Below the pieces are notes generated by a model, which was not told the origin of the DNA, made no database searches, and worked only from the letters and a program-made list of their open reading frames with translations. The position numbers and the translations under genes are program-made. From an uncultured Caryophanales bacterium (GTDB lineage: Bacteria; Bacillota_I; Bacilli_A; RF39; UBA660), in contig CAMVMQ010000001.1 of assembly GCA_947168625.1 (NCBI GenBank), positions 1 through 55,444 on the forward strand: a DNA stretch of 55,444 nucleotides. Direction: 5' to 3'. This document shows positions 24,265-33,167 of the stretch, piece by piece; the stretch's first letter is position 1, and each line of letters begins with the position of its first letter.

Positions 24265-25075
24265 AAGAATATATGTGGAAATAACTAATATTTGTAATTT
24301 AAATTGTTCTTTTTGTAGTAAATCTAGTCTTCCTAAAAGAGAAATGTCTTCTATTGAATTTGAAGAAGTACTAAAGAAAGTGAACGATTATACTGATTTT
24401 ATTTATCTTCATGTTAAAGGAGAACCTCTTTTACATAAGGATTTGAATAGTATATTCTCTCTTACTAAGAAATATAATAAAAAGGTTTGTATAACTACTA
24501 ATGGAGTATTTTTAAGAGAAAAACTTGATATACTAAATATGTATGATAATATTTATCAAATTAATATATCTCTTCATAGTGAAAATAAGAAAGATAATTA
24601 TCTTGAAGATATATTATTTGTTGTTGACAAATTAAAATATCCATATATTAGTCTTAGATTTTGGACTTTGGATAAGGGAATTATGGATAGTAGAACTAAG
24701 GTGTATTTAGATATAATTAAGAATAAATATAATATTAGTAAATTATTAAATAATACTAAATTAAAAGATAAGGTGTATTTAAGTTTAGATGATAAATTTA
24801 TTTGGCCAAGTATTAATAATGGGTACTATCAAGAAAATGGTACTTGTTATGGTGGAAAAAGTCATATTGCTATTTTAGCCGATGGTACTGTAAGTATATG
24901 TTGTTTAGATGGTGATGGAGTATCTAATCTTGGTAACGTTTTTAATAGTAGTTTAGAAGATGTACTTTCTAGTGAAAAGTATAGATCCGCTATTAAGGGA
25001 TTTCAAGATAATAAAGCTTTTCTTGATATATGTAAGCATTGTTCCTATAAAGAAAGATTTAATAATAAGAAATAG
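24254..25075 (+). CDS. Radical SAM protein with SPASM-like C-terminus
   Basis: About 273 residues. The radical SAM motif CNLNCSFC is in IYVEITNICNLNCSFCSKS near the N-terminus, then VKGEPLLHKDL and ITTNGVFL barrel segments. The C-terminal part has CCLDGDG and CKHCSYKERF, Cys groups like the auxiliary-cluster (SPASM/twitch) region. The substrate is unknown; no peptide precursor gene is evident next to it. The start is uncertain: ATG 24230, 24239, 24245 and 24254 are all in frame and none has a strong ribosome-binding site. Confidence 0.82.
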   Translation: MKFKRIYVEITNICNLNCSFCSKSSLPKREMSSIEFEEVLKKVNDYTDFIYLHVKGEPLLHKDLNSIFSLTKKYNKKVCITTNGVFLREKLDILNMYDNIYQINISLHSENKKDNYLEDILFVVDKLKYPYISLRFWTLDKGIMDSRTKVYLDIIKNKYNISKLLNNTKLKDKVYLSLDDKFIWPSINNGYYQENGTCYGGKSHIAILADGTVSICCLDGDGVSNLGNVFNSSLEDVLSSEKYRSAIKGFQDNKAFLDICKHCSYKERFNNKK

Positions 25076-25092
25076 TGTATTTAATAAAATGA

Positions 25093-25122
25093 TTGTAATG
25101 TATTAAGTAAAAATGATATAAT
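25093..25122 (+). promoter_or_regulatory. Extended -10 promoter for asnB
   Basis: TTGTAA at 25093-25098, an 18-base spacer, and TGATATAAT (extended -10; TATAAT at 25117-25122), 26 bases before ATG 25148. Confidence 0.65.
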
Positions 25123-25147
25123 TTAAATATAGAAATGAGGTAATAAT

Positions 25148-26968
25148 ATGTGTGGAATAGTAGGTTTTATTGATAAATCTGAGAATAAGAAAAAAACGAT
25201 TAAAGATATGGCTGATTTAATTAAACATAGGGGACCTGATTCAGATGGCTTTTTTGTTGATGATGATGCTGCTTTAGGTTTTAGAAGATTATCTATAATT
25301 GACTTAGAGGGTGGAGATCAACCTATCTATAATGAAAAGAAAGATAAATTGGTTTTTATGAATGGTGAAATTTATAATTATCAAGAATTAAAAAATGAAT
25401 TAATAAAGAAGGGACATAAATTTAGTACAAAAGCTGATACTGAGGTATTAATTCATGGCTATGAAGAATATGGTGTTGATATATTAAGTATGCTTCGTGG
25501 AATGTTTGCTTTTGTTATTTATGATACTAAGACAAAGGAACTATTTGGAGCTAGAGACTTCTATGGAATAAAACCTCTTTATTATTATGTTACTGATTAT
25601 GAATTTATGTATGGTAGCGAGATAAAATCTTTTTTAGGTCATCCTAATTTTGAGAAAGAATTAAATCGTGATATGCTTGAAGATTATTTGACTTTTCAAT
25701 ATAGTGTTGGTGAAGATACTTTCTTTAAAAATGTTTATAAACTAAGACCAGGACATTATTTTAAATATAAAAATGGTAAGTTAATTATTGAAGAATATTA
25801 TAGTCTTAGATTTGATCAAGATAATAGTAAGAGCGAAGAAGAGTGGAAGGAAATTATTAGAAACTTACTTGAAGATACTGTTAAGGCACATAAGGTGTCT
25901 GATGTTGAAGTAGGAAGTTTTTTATCAAGTGGCGTTGATTCTTCTTTTATAGCTACTGCTAGTAAAGTTGATAAGACCTTTACTGTTGGTTGGGATAATA
26001 AGAATTATAGTGAAATTGATTATGCTAAAGATTTATCTAAGATGATTGGAGTTAAAAACATAAGTAAAAAGATAAGTAAAAAGGAGTATTTTGATAATTT
26101 TAGTAATATTCAGTATATGATGGATGAACCACTAGCGGACCCTTCTGCCATTGCTTTATATTTTGTTGCTAATATTGCTTCTAATAATGTTAAAGTAGCT
26201 TTATCTGGAGAGGGTGCTGATGAGATATTTGGTGGATATAATATTTATCATGAGCCTTATTCAGTAAGTTGGTATTATAAAATACCTTATAAAATAAGGA
26301 GATTTCTTGGTGCTCTTGTTTATCCGTTAAGACATCATCGAGGCTTTAATTTTATTTATAGAAGAAGTCATAATCTTGAAGATAGATATGTTGGTAATGC
26401 TTTTATGTTTGAACCTTCTGAATCAAAGAAAATTCTTAATTATAGGTTGAAACCGACTACTTATAAGGATTTAACAAGAATGTATTATAAGAAAGCACGA
26501 AAATATGATGATGTAACGAAAATGCAATATATAGATTTTAATTTTTGGTTAATTGGAGATATTCTTCTTAAGGCAGATAAGATGTCAATGGCTAATTCTT
26601 TAGAAGTTAGGGTACCATTTTTAGATAGAGTATTGATTGATACTGCTAGAAAGATACCGACTAAGTATAAGATTAAAGATGGTAAAACTAAATATTTATT
26701 TAGAGAAGTTGCACATGATGTTTTACCTGAAAAGTGGTCTAATAAAAAGAAACTTGGCTTTCCTGTTCCAATAAGGGAATGGTTAAAAGAAGATGATACT
26801 TATAATTTAGTTAAAGAGACTTTCCTAAATGCAGGTGAATTTTTTAAACCTAAAAAGATTATCAAATTACTTGATGAACATAAGAAAGGTAAAAGAGATA
26901 ATAGTAGAAAAATTTGGACTATTTATTCATTTTTGGTATGGTATGATGAATACTTTATGAAAAGATAG
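25148..26968 (+). CDS. asnB: Asparagine synthetase (glutamine-hydrolysing)
   Basis: 606 residues. The start MCGIVGF exposes the nucleophile Cys2 of the class II glutamine amidotransferase domain (RGPDSDG, MNGEIYNY, TDTEV). The C-terminal synthetase domain has the PP-loop LSSGVDSSF (about 258-266), SGEGADEIFGGY and LKADKMSMANSLEVRVPFLD. It makes Asn from Asp, Gln and ATP. GAGGTAAT precedes the ATG. Close AsnB-like enzymes also amidate cell-wall precursors, so the true substrate is not certain. Confidence 0.93.
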   Translation: MCGIVGFIDKSENKKKTIKDMADLIKHRGPDSDGFFVDDDAALGFRRLSIIDLEGGDQPIYNEKKDKLVFMNGEIYNYQELKNELIKKGHKFSTKADTEVLIHGYEEYGVDILSMLRGMFAFVIYDTKTKELFGARDFYGIKPLYYYVTDYEFMYGSEIKSFLGHPNFEKELNRDMLEDYLTFQYSVGEDTFFKNVYKLRPGHYFKYKNGKLIIEEYYSLRFDQDNSKSEEEWKEIIRNLLEDTVKAHKVSDVEVGSFLSSGVDSSFIATASKVDKTFTVGWDNKNYSEIDYAKDLSKMIGVKNISKKISKKEYFDNFSNIQYMMDEPLADPSAIALYFVANIASNNVKVALSGEGADEIFGGYNIYHEPYSVSWYYKIPYKIRRFLGALVYPLRHHRGFNFIYRRSHNLEDRYVGNAFMFEPSESKKILNYRLKPTTYKDLTRMYYKKARKYDDVTKMQYIDFNFWLIGDILLKADKMSMANSLEVRVPFLDRVLIDTARKIPTKYKIKDGKTKYLFREVAHDVLPEKWSNKKKLGFPVPIREWLKEDDTYNLVKETFLNAGEFFKPKKIIKLLDEHKKGKRDNSRKIWTIYSFLVWYDEYFMKR

Positions 26969-26996
26969 ATGATTATTGATAAAGATGAGGATAAGA

Positions 26997-27353
26997 ATGA
27001 TAGAAGAAATGTATAGTAATATAGTTGTGTGGATGAATTCTAACGGTTATGAGGGAAAAACTGATAGTATTATTTCACAAATAAGAGAATTACATAGCTT
27101 AATTGAAATCTATAAGGCAGAATTTGATGCTTCTAGAACTATTACTATGGCTGCTATTTGGGTTTTGGAACGGAATGGGATACTGAGAGATGATATAAGA
27201 AAAATATTACCTTCTAGTTCAGAAATATTTGATGATTCTGAAATATATAAAAAGGAATATGATTATCTTTTAAAAATTATAAATTTGAAGGAAGAAATTA
27301 TTAATTTGGAGAGAACATATTCTAGTGGTAATCGTGGAAGAAAAAATAAATAA
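26997..27353 (+). CDS. Small helical protein, unknown
   Basis: 118 residues, all-helical by pattern, soluble, ending in a basic tail (RGRKNK). There are two likely coiled segments (about 20-55 and 75-110). No family was recognised. GATGAGGATA is well spaced for ATG 26997; the in-frame ATG 26976 has no site. It follows asnB by 28 bases and probably shares its transcript, ending at a clear terminator. Confidence 0.6.
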   Translation: MIEEMYSNIVVWMNSNGYEGKTDSIISQIRELHSLIEIYKAEFDASRTITMAAIWVLERNGILRDDIRKILPSSSEIFDDSEIYKKEYDYLLKIINLKEEIINLERTYSSGNRGRKNK

Positions 27354-27389
27354 TTCGATGTTTTATTGAATATAGAATGAAATTTAAAT

Positions 27390-27421
27390 AAAGAAAGTAA
27401 AATATGTATACTTTCTTTTCT
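27390..27421 (+). terminator. Terminator of the asnB transcript
   Basis: AAAGAAAGTA at 27390-27399 pairs with TACTTTCTTT at 27409-27418, then T residues. Confidence 0.75.
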
Positions 27422-27462
27422 ATTTATGTGGTAGAATATTTATGTTTGAAGGGAAGTATATT

Positions 27463-28731
27463 ATGAGAGTAGGAATATGCAGTTTAGGATGTAAAGTAAA
27501 CATCTATGAATCAGAATATGTAATTAGTAAATTAAAAGATGCTGGGTATGTTATAGTTGGTTTTGAAGATAAAGCAGATATTTATATTATTAATACTTGT
27601 AGTGTTACTAATGAAAGTGATAAGAAATCAAGAAAGATGATTAATAGAGCAAGGAAGAATAATCCTATGGGAGTAATAGTTGTTATGGGCTGCTATAGTC
27701 AGGTAAGTAGTGATGAAATAGATGCTGATATTATTCTTGGCAATAAAGATAAGTCTAAGATAGTGGACATTCTTGATGATTACTTAGAAAATAGGGAGAA
27801 AAAGAAATTAATATATGATTTAACTAATATTCCTTTTGAGAATATGGAGATTAATTCTTTTGATAGTCATACAAGGGGCTTTGTAAAAATACAGGATGGA
27901 TGTAATGCTTTTTGTACTTATTGTATTATTCCTTATACAAGGGGTAGAATTAGAAGTAAAAGTTTTAATCTTGTAATTGATGAAGTAACTAATCTTGTTA
28001 ATAATGGGTATAAGGAAATTGTACTTACAGGTATTCATACCGGCAAATATGGTATAGATATAGGAAGTAGTTTAGAAGAGTTACTTTATGCTCTTGTGGA
28101 AATTCCTGGTATATATCGTATTAGATTATCTTCTATAGAAATAAATGAACTTACTTCAGGTATTATTAATTTAATTAAAGAAAATGATATTATGGCAAAA
28201 CATTTACATGTGCCACTTCAATCTGGTAGTGATAGGATATTGAAACTTATGAATAGAAGATACAATAAGAAAGAATTTCTTGATATGATAAGTAATTTAA
28301 AACACATACCAGAAATATCACTCACGACTGATTTAATTGTTGGTTTTCCTAGTGAAAGTGAACAAGAATTTGAAGAAACTATGGATACTTTGATACAGAT
28401 AGGATTTACTAAGATACATACTTTTCCTTATTCAAGGAGAAAGGGAACACCTGCTGATAAGATGGTAGAACAGGTAAGACCGGAAGTTAAGAAAGAGAGA
28501 GTTCATAAAATATTGGAACTTTCTAATGATAGTGAGAATAAGTATTATGAAAGTATGGTAGGAAAAATATTTAATGGGGTTGCTGAACATCATAATAATG
28601 GTTTAATAGTGGTTCACACTTCTAATTTCATTCCTGTAATAATTGAAGATAAAGTAGATAATAATGAAGTAGTAGATGTTCAAATTGAAAAAGTAGATGG
28701 TTTAAATGTATATGGAAAGATAGTTAAATAA
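27463..28731 (+). CDS. mtaB: tRNA methylthiotransferase MtaB
   Basis: 422 residues. An N-terminal UPF0004 domain has three cluster Cys (SLGCKVN, NTCSVTNES, MGCYSQ), the radical SAM domain has DGCNAFCTYCIIPYTRG, then LHVPLQSGSDRILKLMNR, and a C-terminal TRAM-like strand region ends the protein. The CKVN start and NTCSVT motif match MtaB, which converts t6A37 to ms2t6A in tRNAs, rather than MiaB or RimO. ATG 27463 has GAAGGGAAG upstream and gives MRVGICSLGC; ATG 27442 is less likely. Confidence 0.9.
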   Translation: MRVGICSLGCKVNIYESEYVISKLKDAGYVIVGFEDKADIYIINTCSVTNESDKKSRKMINRARKNNPMGVIVVMGCYSQVSSDEIDADIILGNKDKSKIVDILDDYLENREKKKLIYDLTNIPFENMEINSFDSHTRGFVKIQDGCNAFCTYCIIPYTRGRIRSKSFNLVIDEVTNLVNNGYKEIVLTGIHTGKYGIDIGSSLEELLYALVEIPGIYRIRLSSIEINELTSGIINLIKENDIMAKHLHVPLQSGSDRILKLMNRRYNKKEFLDMISNLKHIPEISLTTDLIVGFPSESEQEFEETMDTLIQIGFTKIHTFPYSRRKGTPADKMVEQVRPEVKKERVHKILELSNDSENKYYESMVGKIFNGVAEHHNNGLIVVHTSNFIPVIIEDKVDNNEVVDVQIEKVDGLNVYGKIVK

Positions 28732-28740
28732 CTATCTTTT
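28716..28740 (+). terminator. Terminator overlapping mtaB stop
   Basis: AAAGATAGTT at 28716-28725 pairs with AACTATCTTT at 28730-28739, loop AAAT, so the stop codon is inside the hairpin. Confidence 0.8.
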
Positions 28741-28781
28741 CTTAAATTAATAAATGATAATATGAGAATAACGATGTCTTA

Positions 28782-28811
28782 TTGACATAATATTTAGATA
28801 AATGATATAAT
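28782..28811 (+). promoter_or_regulatory. Strong promoter for the ABC exporter pair
   Basis: Perfect TTGACA at 28782-28787, an 18-base spacer, TGATATAAT extended -10 (TATAAT at 28806-28811), about 50 bases before the first ABC gene. Confidence 0.8.
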
Positions 28812-28863
28812 TTACAATGTTAAATGAGAATTTAAAACATATTATTATTTATGGAGGTTATGT

Positions 28864-30624
28864 ATGTTAAAATTATTAAAGAATTTAAGGAGAAGAGATT
28901 ATATATATGCTCTTATTTGTGCTATACTTGTTGTTATTCAGGTATGGTTAGAACTTAAAATGCCTGATTATATGTCAAATATTACACAATTAGTGGAAAC
29001 TAAAGGAGCTAGTATGGTAAGTATTCTAAAAGAAGGTGGATACATGCTTTTGTGTGCTTTTGGTAGTTTGTTATCTGCAGTGTTTATTGGATATTTTGCA
29101 TCAGTAGTGGCATCTTCTTTTTCTTATATTACAAGAGAAAAACTATTTAAAAAGGTTGAAGATTTACCACTTGAGAATGTTAAAAAATTTTCTGTGAGTA
29201 GTTTAATTACAAGAACCACTAATGATATTACACAAATGGAAATGTTACTTTCAATGGGACTTCATTTGATGATTAAATCACCAATTATGGCAGTATGGGC
29301 TGTTACAAAGATACTTGGGAAAAGTCTAGAGTGGAGCCTTTTAACAGCAGTAGCAGTTATTATTTTGCTTATTGCTATTGGAATAATAATGTTAATTGTT
29401 ATGCCTAGGTTTAAAATTATTCAAAAATTAATAGATAAGATTAATGGTGTATCTCGTGAAAATTTATCTGGTATTAGGGTAGTTAGGGCTTTTAATGCAG
29501 AAGAATATAGTGAAAATAAATTTGAAAAAGTAAATAATGATTTAACTAGTAATCAATTATTTAATCAAAAAGCATTTAATTATTTAAGCCCTGTTATGTC
29601 TTTGGTGTTATATGGACTGACTTTATCTATTTATTTTGTTGGAGCTATTTTAATTAATAGTGCTACTCTAAGTAATAAAATTGTTTTATTTGGTGATATG
29701 ATTGTCTTTTCTTCTTATGCTATGCAGGTAATTATGTCTTTCTTAATGCTTGCTATGATATTTATGATGATGCCTAGAGCTAGTGTATCTGCGAAGAGAA
29801 TAAGAGAGGTATTAGACACGGAAAATACAATAGTTAATGGTCATATTTCTAGTAAGAAGAATAATCTTATTGGTACTGTTGAATTTAAGAATGTATCATT
29901 TAAGTATCCTGATGCTGATGAATATATATTAAAAAATATTTCTTTTACAGCTGATAAGGGTGAGACTGTTGCTTTTATTGGATCAACAGGAAGTGGTAAA
30001 TCAACTTTAATTAATTTGATACCTAGATTTTATGATGTTACTGATGGAGAAATATTAATTAATGGTATTAATGTTCAAGATTATGATGAGGAATACTTAC
30101 ATAATATTGTTGGCTATGTTCCACAGAAGGCTGTTATGTTTTCAGGAACGGTTGAGAGTAATGTTTTTTATGGTAAAAGTGGTAATAAAAAAAGCAAGAC
30201 GGTATTAGAAGAAGCTTTGAAGGTATCACAAGCAAGTGAGTTTGTTTCAAAACTTGATAAAAAAGAAAAGGCTTTAATAGCAAGCGGTGGTACTAATATA
30301 AGTGGTGGTCAAAAACAAAGGTTATCAATAGCTAGAACGATTGCTAGAAATCCAGAAATATATATTTTTGATGATTCATTTAGTGCTTTAGATTATAAGA
30401 CTGATAGTACACTAAGAAAAGAACTAAAGAAGTATACTGGTGGGGCTACTAATTTAATTGTGGCTCAGAGAATTGGTACAATTCTTCATGCTGATAAAAT
30501 TGTTGTTCTTGAAAAGGGTAGATGTGTTGGTCTTGGTACACATAAAGAACTTATGAAATCTTGTGATGTTTATAGAGAAATTGCTTTATCACAAGTTACA
30601 AAGGAGGAGTTAGAAAATGCCTAG
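28864..30624 (+). CDS. ABC exporter subunit A (half-transporter)
   Basis: 586 residues: a six-helix exporter membrane domain (1-315) and an ATPase domain with Walker A GSTGSGKST, signature ISGGQKQR and H-loop position in VAQRIGTI. The catalytic Glu after Walker B is replaced by Asp (IYIFDDSFSALD), and the H-loop His is Gln. It is therefore the subunit with the degenerate site of a heterodimeric exporter such as TM287/288 or BmrCD. The partner is the overlapping next gene. The substrate is unknown; drugs, lipids or peptides are all possible. Confidence 0.9.
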   Translation: MLKLLKNLRRRDYIYALICAILVVIQVWLELKMPDYMSNITQLVETKGASMVSILKEGGYMLLCAFGSLLSAVFIGYFASVVASSFSYITREKLFKKVEDLPLENVKKFSVSSLITRTTNDITQMEMLLSMGLHLMIKSPIMAVWAVTKILGKSLEWSLLTAVAVIILLIAIGIIMLIVMPRFKIIQKLIDKINGVSRENLSGIRVVRAFNAEEYSENKFEKVNNDLTSNQLFNQKAFNYLSPVMSLVLYGLTLSIYFVGAILINSATLSNKIVLFGDMIVFSSYAMQVIMSFLMLAMIFMMMPRASVSAKRIREVLDTENTIVNGHISSKKNNLIGTVEFKNVSFKYPDADEYILKNISFTADKGETVAFIGSTGSGKSTLINLIPRFYDVTDGEILINGINVQDYDEEYLHNIVGYVPQKAVMFSGTVESNVFYGKSGNKKSKTVLEEALKVSQASEFVSKLDKKEKALIASGGTNISGGQKQRLSIARTIARNPEIYIFDDSFSALDYKTDSTLRKELKKYTGGATNLIVAQRIGTILHADKIVVLEKGRCVGLGTHKELMKSCDVYREIALSQVTKEELENA

Positions 30625-32992
30625 TAATAAAGATGAAAAAAGGTCTACTAGTGTGCCAGGACATGGTCATGGGAAAGTGATGGAAAAGCCTAAAAATTTC
30701 TCTTTAGCGATAAAGAAATTAGTTACTAGCTTAAAAAAATATAAAGTATTTATTATGTTAGCAATTATTCTTGCTTCTCTTTCAGCAATATTGGCTCTGT
30801 CTTCTCCTAGTAGATTATCTAGTCTCACCGATGAGATAGCTAAGGGGTTAGTTATAAATACTGATGGGGCAAAAGAGTTAAGTAATGATATTTTATCTAA
30901 TATTAGTATGGAAAATCTTCCTAATACTCTTAAGGATATACTTGAAATTAATTTAGATGAAAGTACTATTTATGGTATTAATATGTCTTCTAGTATATCT
31001 AAAGAAGATAAGGATTTATTTAATAGTGTGATAAGTAATATTGCCAGTGATAATGAAAATAGTATGAAATATTTTGTTAGTCTTCCAAGTAGTATTTTAG
31101 AACTAATTTTAAAAGATACTACTTATAATGAAGTGTTTGTATCTAAAGAAGATAAAATAAAATTATTAGATGTTTTAGGTAATATTAATATGGACAATGG
31201 TGATTATTCATTTGTTGATTTACTACCAGATAGTATTAATAGTATTCTTTTTCAAGAAAGTATTGTTAATAAGGTCGTTATTTCTACTGATGATAAAGTA
31301 TCTTTTATTAAGATAGCTTCTAAGATTAAAGAAGATACTCCGCAAAATGAGATATATAAGTTGATTGGAACAATGCCAAGTAGTATTCAAAAGATTATTA
31401 ATCCAAAAATGAAGATGACCGCTATTAAGAGAATTGTTTTAACTCTTGCTATTATTTATATTTTGAGTTCATTATTTAATTTTGTTCAGGGTAGAGTTAT
31501 GGTAGTTATATCTAATAGGTATGCTAAAAATCTTCGTACAATAATATCGAAAAAAATAAACAGACTTCCTTTAAAATACTTTGATAATAATTTATCTGGA
31601 GATATTTTATCTAGGATAACTAATGATGTTGATACAATAGCACAGTCTCTCAATCAGAGTTTAGCGACATTAGTATCATCTCTTACGATGTTTTTGGGTT
31701 CTATTATAATGATGTTTGTGACTAATTATATTCTTGCTATTACTGCAATAGTTTCAAGTGTATTTGGCTTTGTCTTTATGGCTATTGTTCTTGGCAAGTC
31801 TCAAAAGTATTTTACGGAAAGGCAAAAAGAACTTGGTGATTTGAATGGATACATTGAAGAAGTCTATTCGGGACTTAATGCTCTTAAAACTTGTAATGCT
31901 AAAGAAGAGGCTAATAAAAGATTTGATTCTTTAAATGAAAAACTATATACTTATAATCAGAAAAGTGAATTTTTATCTGGTCTTATGCATCCTATGATGG
32001 GATTTATTGGTAACTTTGGGTATGTATGTGTTTGTATAGTTGGCGCTCTTCTTGCATCTAAAGAAATAATTACTTTTGGCGTTATTGTAGCCTTTATTAT
32101 GTATGTAAGACAGTTTACTAATCCTTTATCGCAGATAGCTCAAGCTATGACTAGTCTTCAGACAGTAGCAGCTTCTTCTGAAAGGGTATTTGAATTTTTG
32201 GATGAGAAGGAAATGACTAGTGAAGATAATCTAAAAGAGAAGTTAGATGTTAAGAAAGTTAAGGGTAAGATTGAATTTAACCATGTTAAGTTTGGCTATG
32301 ATGATGGTAAAACTATTATTAAAGATTTTAGTGCTATTGCTGAGCCAGGGGAAAAGATTGCTATTGTTGGTCCTACTGGTGCTGGTAAAACTACGATGGT
32401 TAACTTGCTTATGAAGTTTTATGAAATTAACTCTGGTGATATTAAAATAGATGGTGTTTCTATTAAAAATTTAAAAAGAGAAAATATTCATGATTTGTTT
32501 ACGATGGTTCTTCAGGATACTTGGTTATTTGAAGGAACTATTAAGGATAATATTGTTTATAATCGTAAAAATGTTTCTGATAAAAAAGTTGAAGAAGTGT
32601 GTAGGACAGTAGGGGTAGATCATTTTATTAAAACCCTTCCTGACGGCTATAACAGTGTTATATCTGATAATAATAATATTTCAGCAGGTCAAAGACAGCT
32701 TCTTACAATAGCAAGAGGGATGATAGAGAATGCTCCTTTCTTAATCTTGGATGAAGCTACTTCAAATGTTGATACAAGAACTGAGGAACTTGTTCAGAAG
32801 GCAATGGATAAGCTTATGGAAAATAAAACATCATTTATTATTGCTCACAGATTATCAACAATTAAGAATGCTGACCTTATCTTGGTTATGAATGATGGTA
32901 ATATTATTGAACAGGGTAATCATAATGAGCTTATGAAAAAGAATGGTTTTTACGCTAAACTATATAATTCTCAATTTGAGAGTATTGAGTAA
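30617..32992 (+). CDS. ABC exporter subunit B with repeat insertion
   Basis: 791 residues, about 200 more than a normal half-transporter. After a His/Gly-rich start (PGHGHGKVMEKPKNF) comes TM1 (about 42-65), then an extracytoplasmic insertion (about 75-265), then the other membrane helices and the ATPase. The insertion has units of roughly 50 residues starting LPNTLKDIL (101), LPSSILELIL (155), LPDSINSIL (202) and MPSSIQKII (252). The ATPase keeps the catalytic Glu (FLILDEATS) and IAHRLSTI, with signature ISAGQRQ. It overlaps subunit A by 8 bases, with AAGGAGGAG upstream. Confidence 0.9.
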   Translation: MPSNKDEKRSTSVPGHGHGKVMEKPKNFSLAIKKLVTSLKKYKVFIMLAIILASLSAILALSSPSRLSSLTDEIAKGLVINTDGAKELSNDILSNISMENLPNTLKDILEINLDESTIYGINMSSSISKEDKDLFNSVISNIASDNENSMKYFVSLPSSILELILKDTTYNEVFVSKEDKIKLLDVLGNINMDNGDYSFVDLLPDSINSILFQESIVNKVVISTDDKVSFIKIASKIKEDTPQNEIYKLIGTMPSSIQKIINPKMKMTAIKRIVLTLAIIYILSSLFNFVQGRVMVVISNRYAKNLRTIISKKINRLPLKYFDNNLSGDILSRITNDVDTIAQSLNQSLATLVSSLTMFLGSIIMMFVTNYILAITAIVSSVFGFVFMAIVLGKSQKYFTERQKELGDLNGYIEEVYSGLNALKTCNAKEEANKRFDSLNEKLYTYNQKSEFLSGLMHPMMGFIGNFGYVCVCIVGALLASKEIITFGVIVAFIMYVRQFTNPLSQIAQAMTSLQTVAASSERVFEFLDEKEMTSEDNLKEKLDVKKVKGKIEFNHVKFGYDDGKTIIKDFSAIAEPGEKIAIVGPTGAGKTTMVNLLMKFYEINSGDIKIDGVSIKNLKRENIHDLFTMVLQDTWLFEGTIKDNIVYNRKNVSDKKVEEVCRTVGVDHFIKTLPDGYNSVISDNNNISAGQRQLLTIARGMIENAPFLILDEATSNVDTRTEELVQKAMDKLMENKTSFIIAHRLSTIKNADLILVMNDGNIIEQGNHNELMKKNGFYAKLYNSQFESIE
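30917..31410 (+). repeat. Repeat-encoding segment of ABC subunit B
   Basis: Three and a half degenerate repeats at the protein level, spaced 54, 47 and 50 residues. Each starts with (L/M)P-(N/S/D)-(T/S)-(L/I) and contains a VSKEDK/ISTDDK-type turn, then a hydrophobic helix ending in NI or KI. The DNA copies have diverged, so this is an old duplication. Confidence 0.6.
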
Positions 32993-33017
32993 ATGTAGCC
33001 TAATGGTTTACATTTTT
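32991..33017 (+). terminator. Terminator after ABC exporter pair
   Basis: AAATGTA / TACATTT hairpin with further partial pairing (GCC/GGT) and a T run. It begins just past the stop codon. Confidence 0.65.
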
Positions 33018-33076
33018 CTTTGATATATTATATTGGTAATATTGTTATATTTTTTTACAAATGATAAATATTATGA

Positions 33077-33144
33077 GGTGCTACTGATTATTTACAAAAA
33101 TCTACTATTTGGGTATGGTGCAACTGATAATAATGCTTTATAAT
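33077..33144 (+). promoter_or_regulatory. Promoter with operator-like direct repeats
   Basis: Two copies of GGTGC(T/A)ACTGAT(T/A)AT, at 33077-33091 and 33117-33131, differ at 2 of 15 bases and are 40 bases apart, about four helix turns. TATAAT at 33139-33144 follows the second copy, which covers the -35 position. Binding there would control the Xre-type sensor gene downstream. Confidence 0.55.
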
Positions 33145-33167
33145 TTTTGGTAGAGAGGTGATATTGT

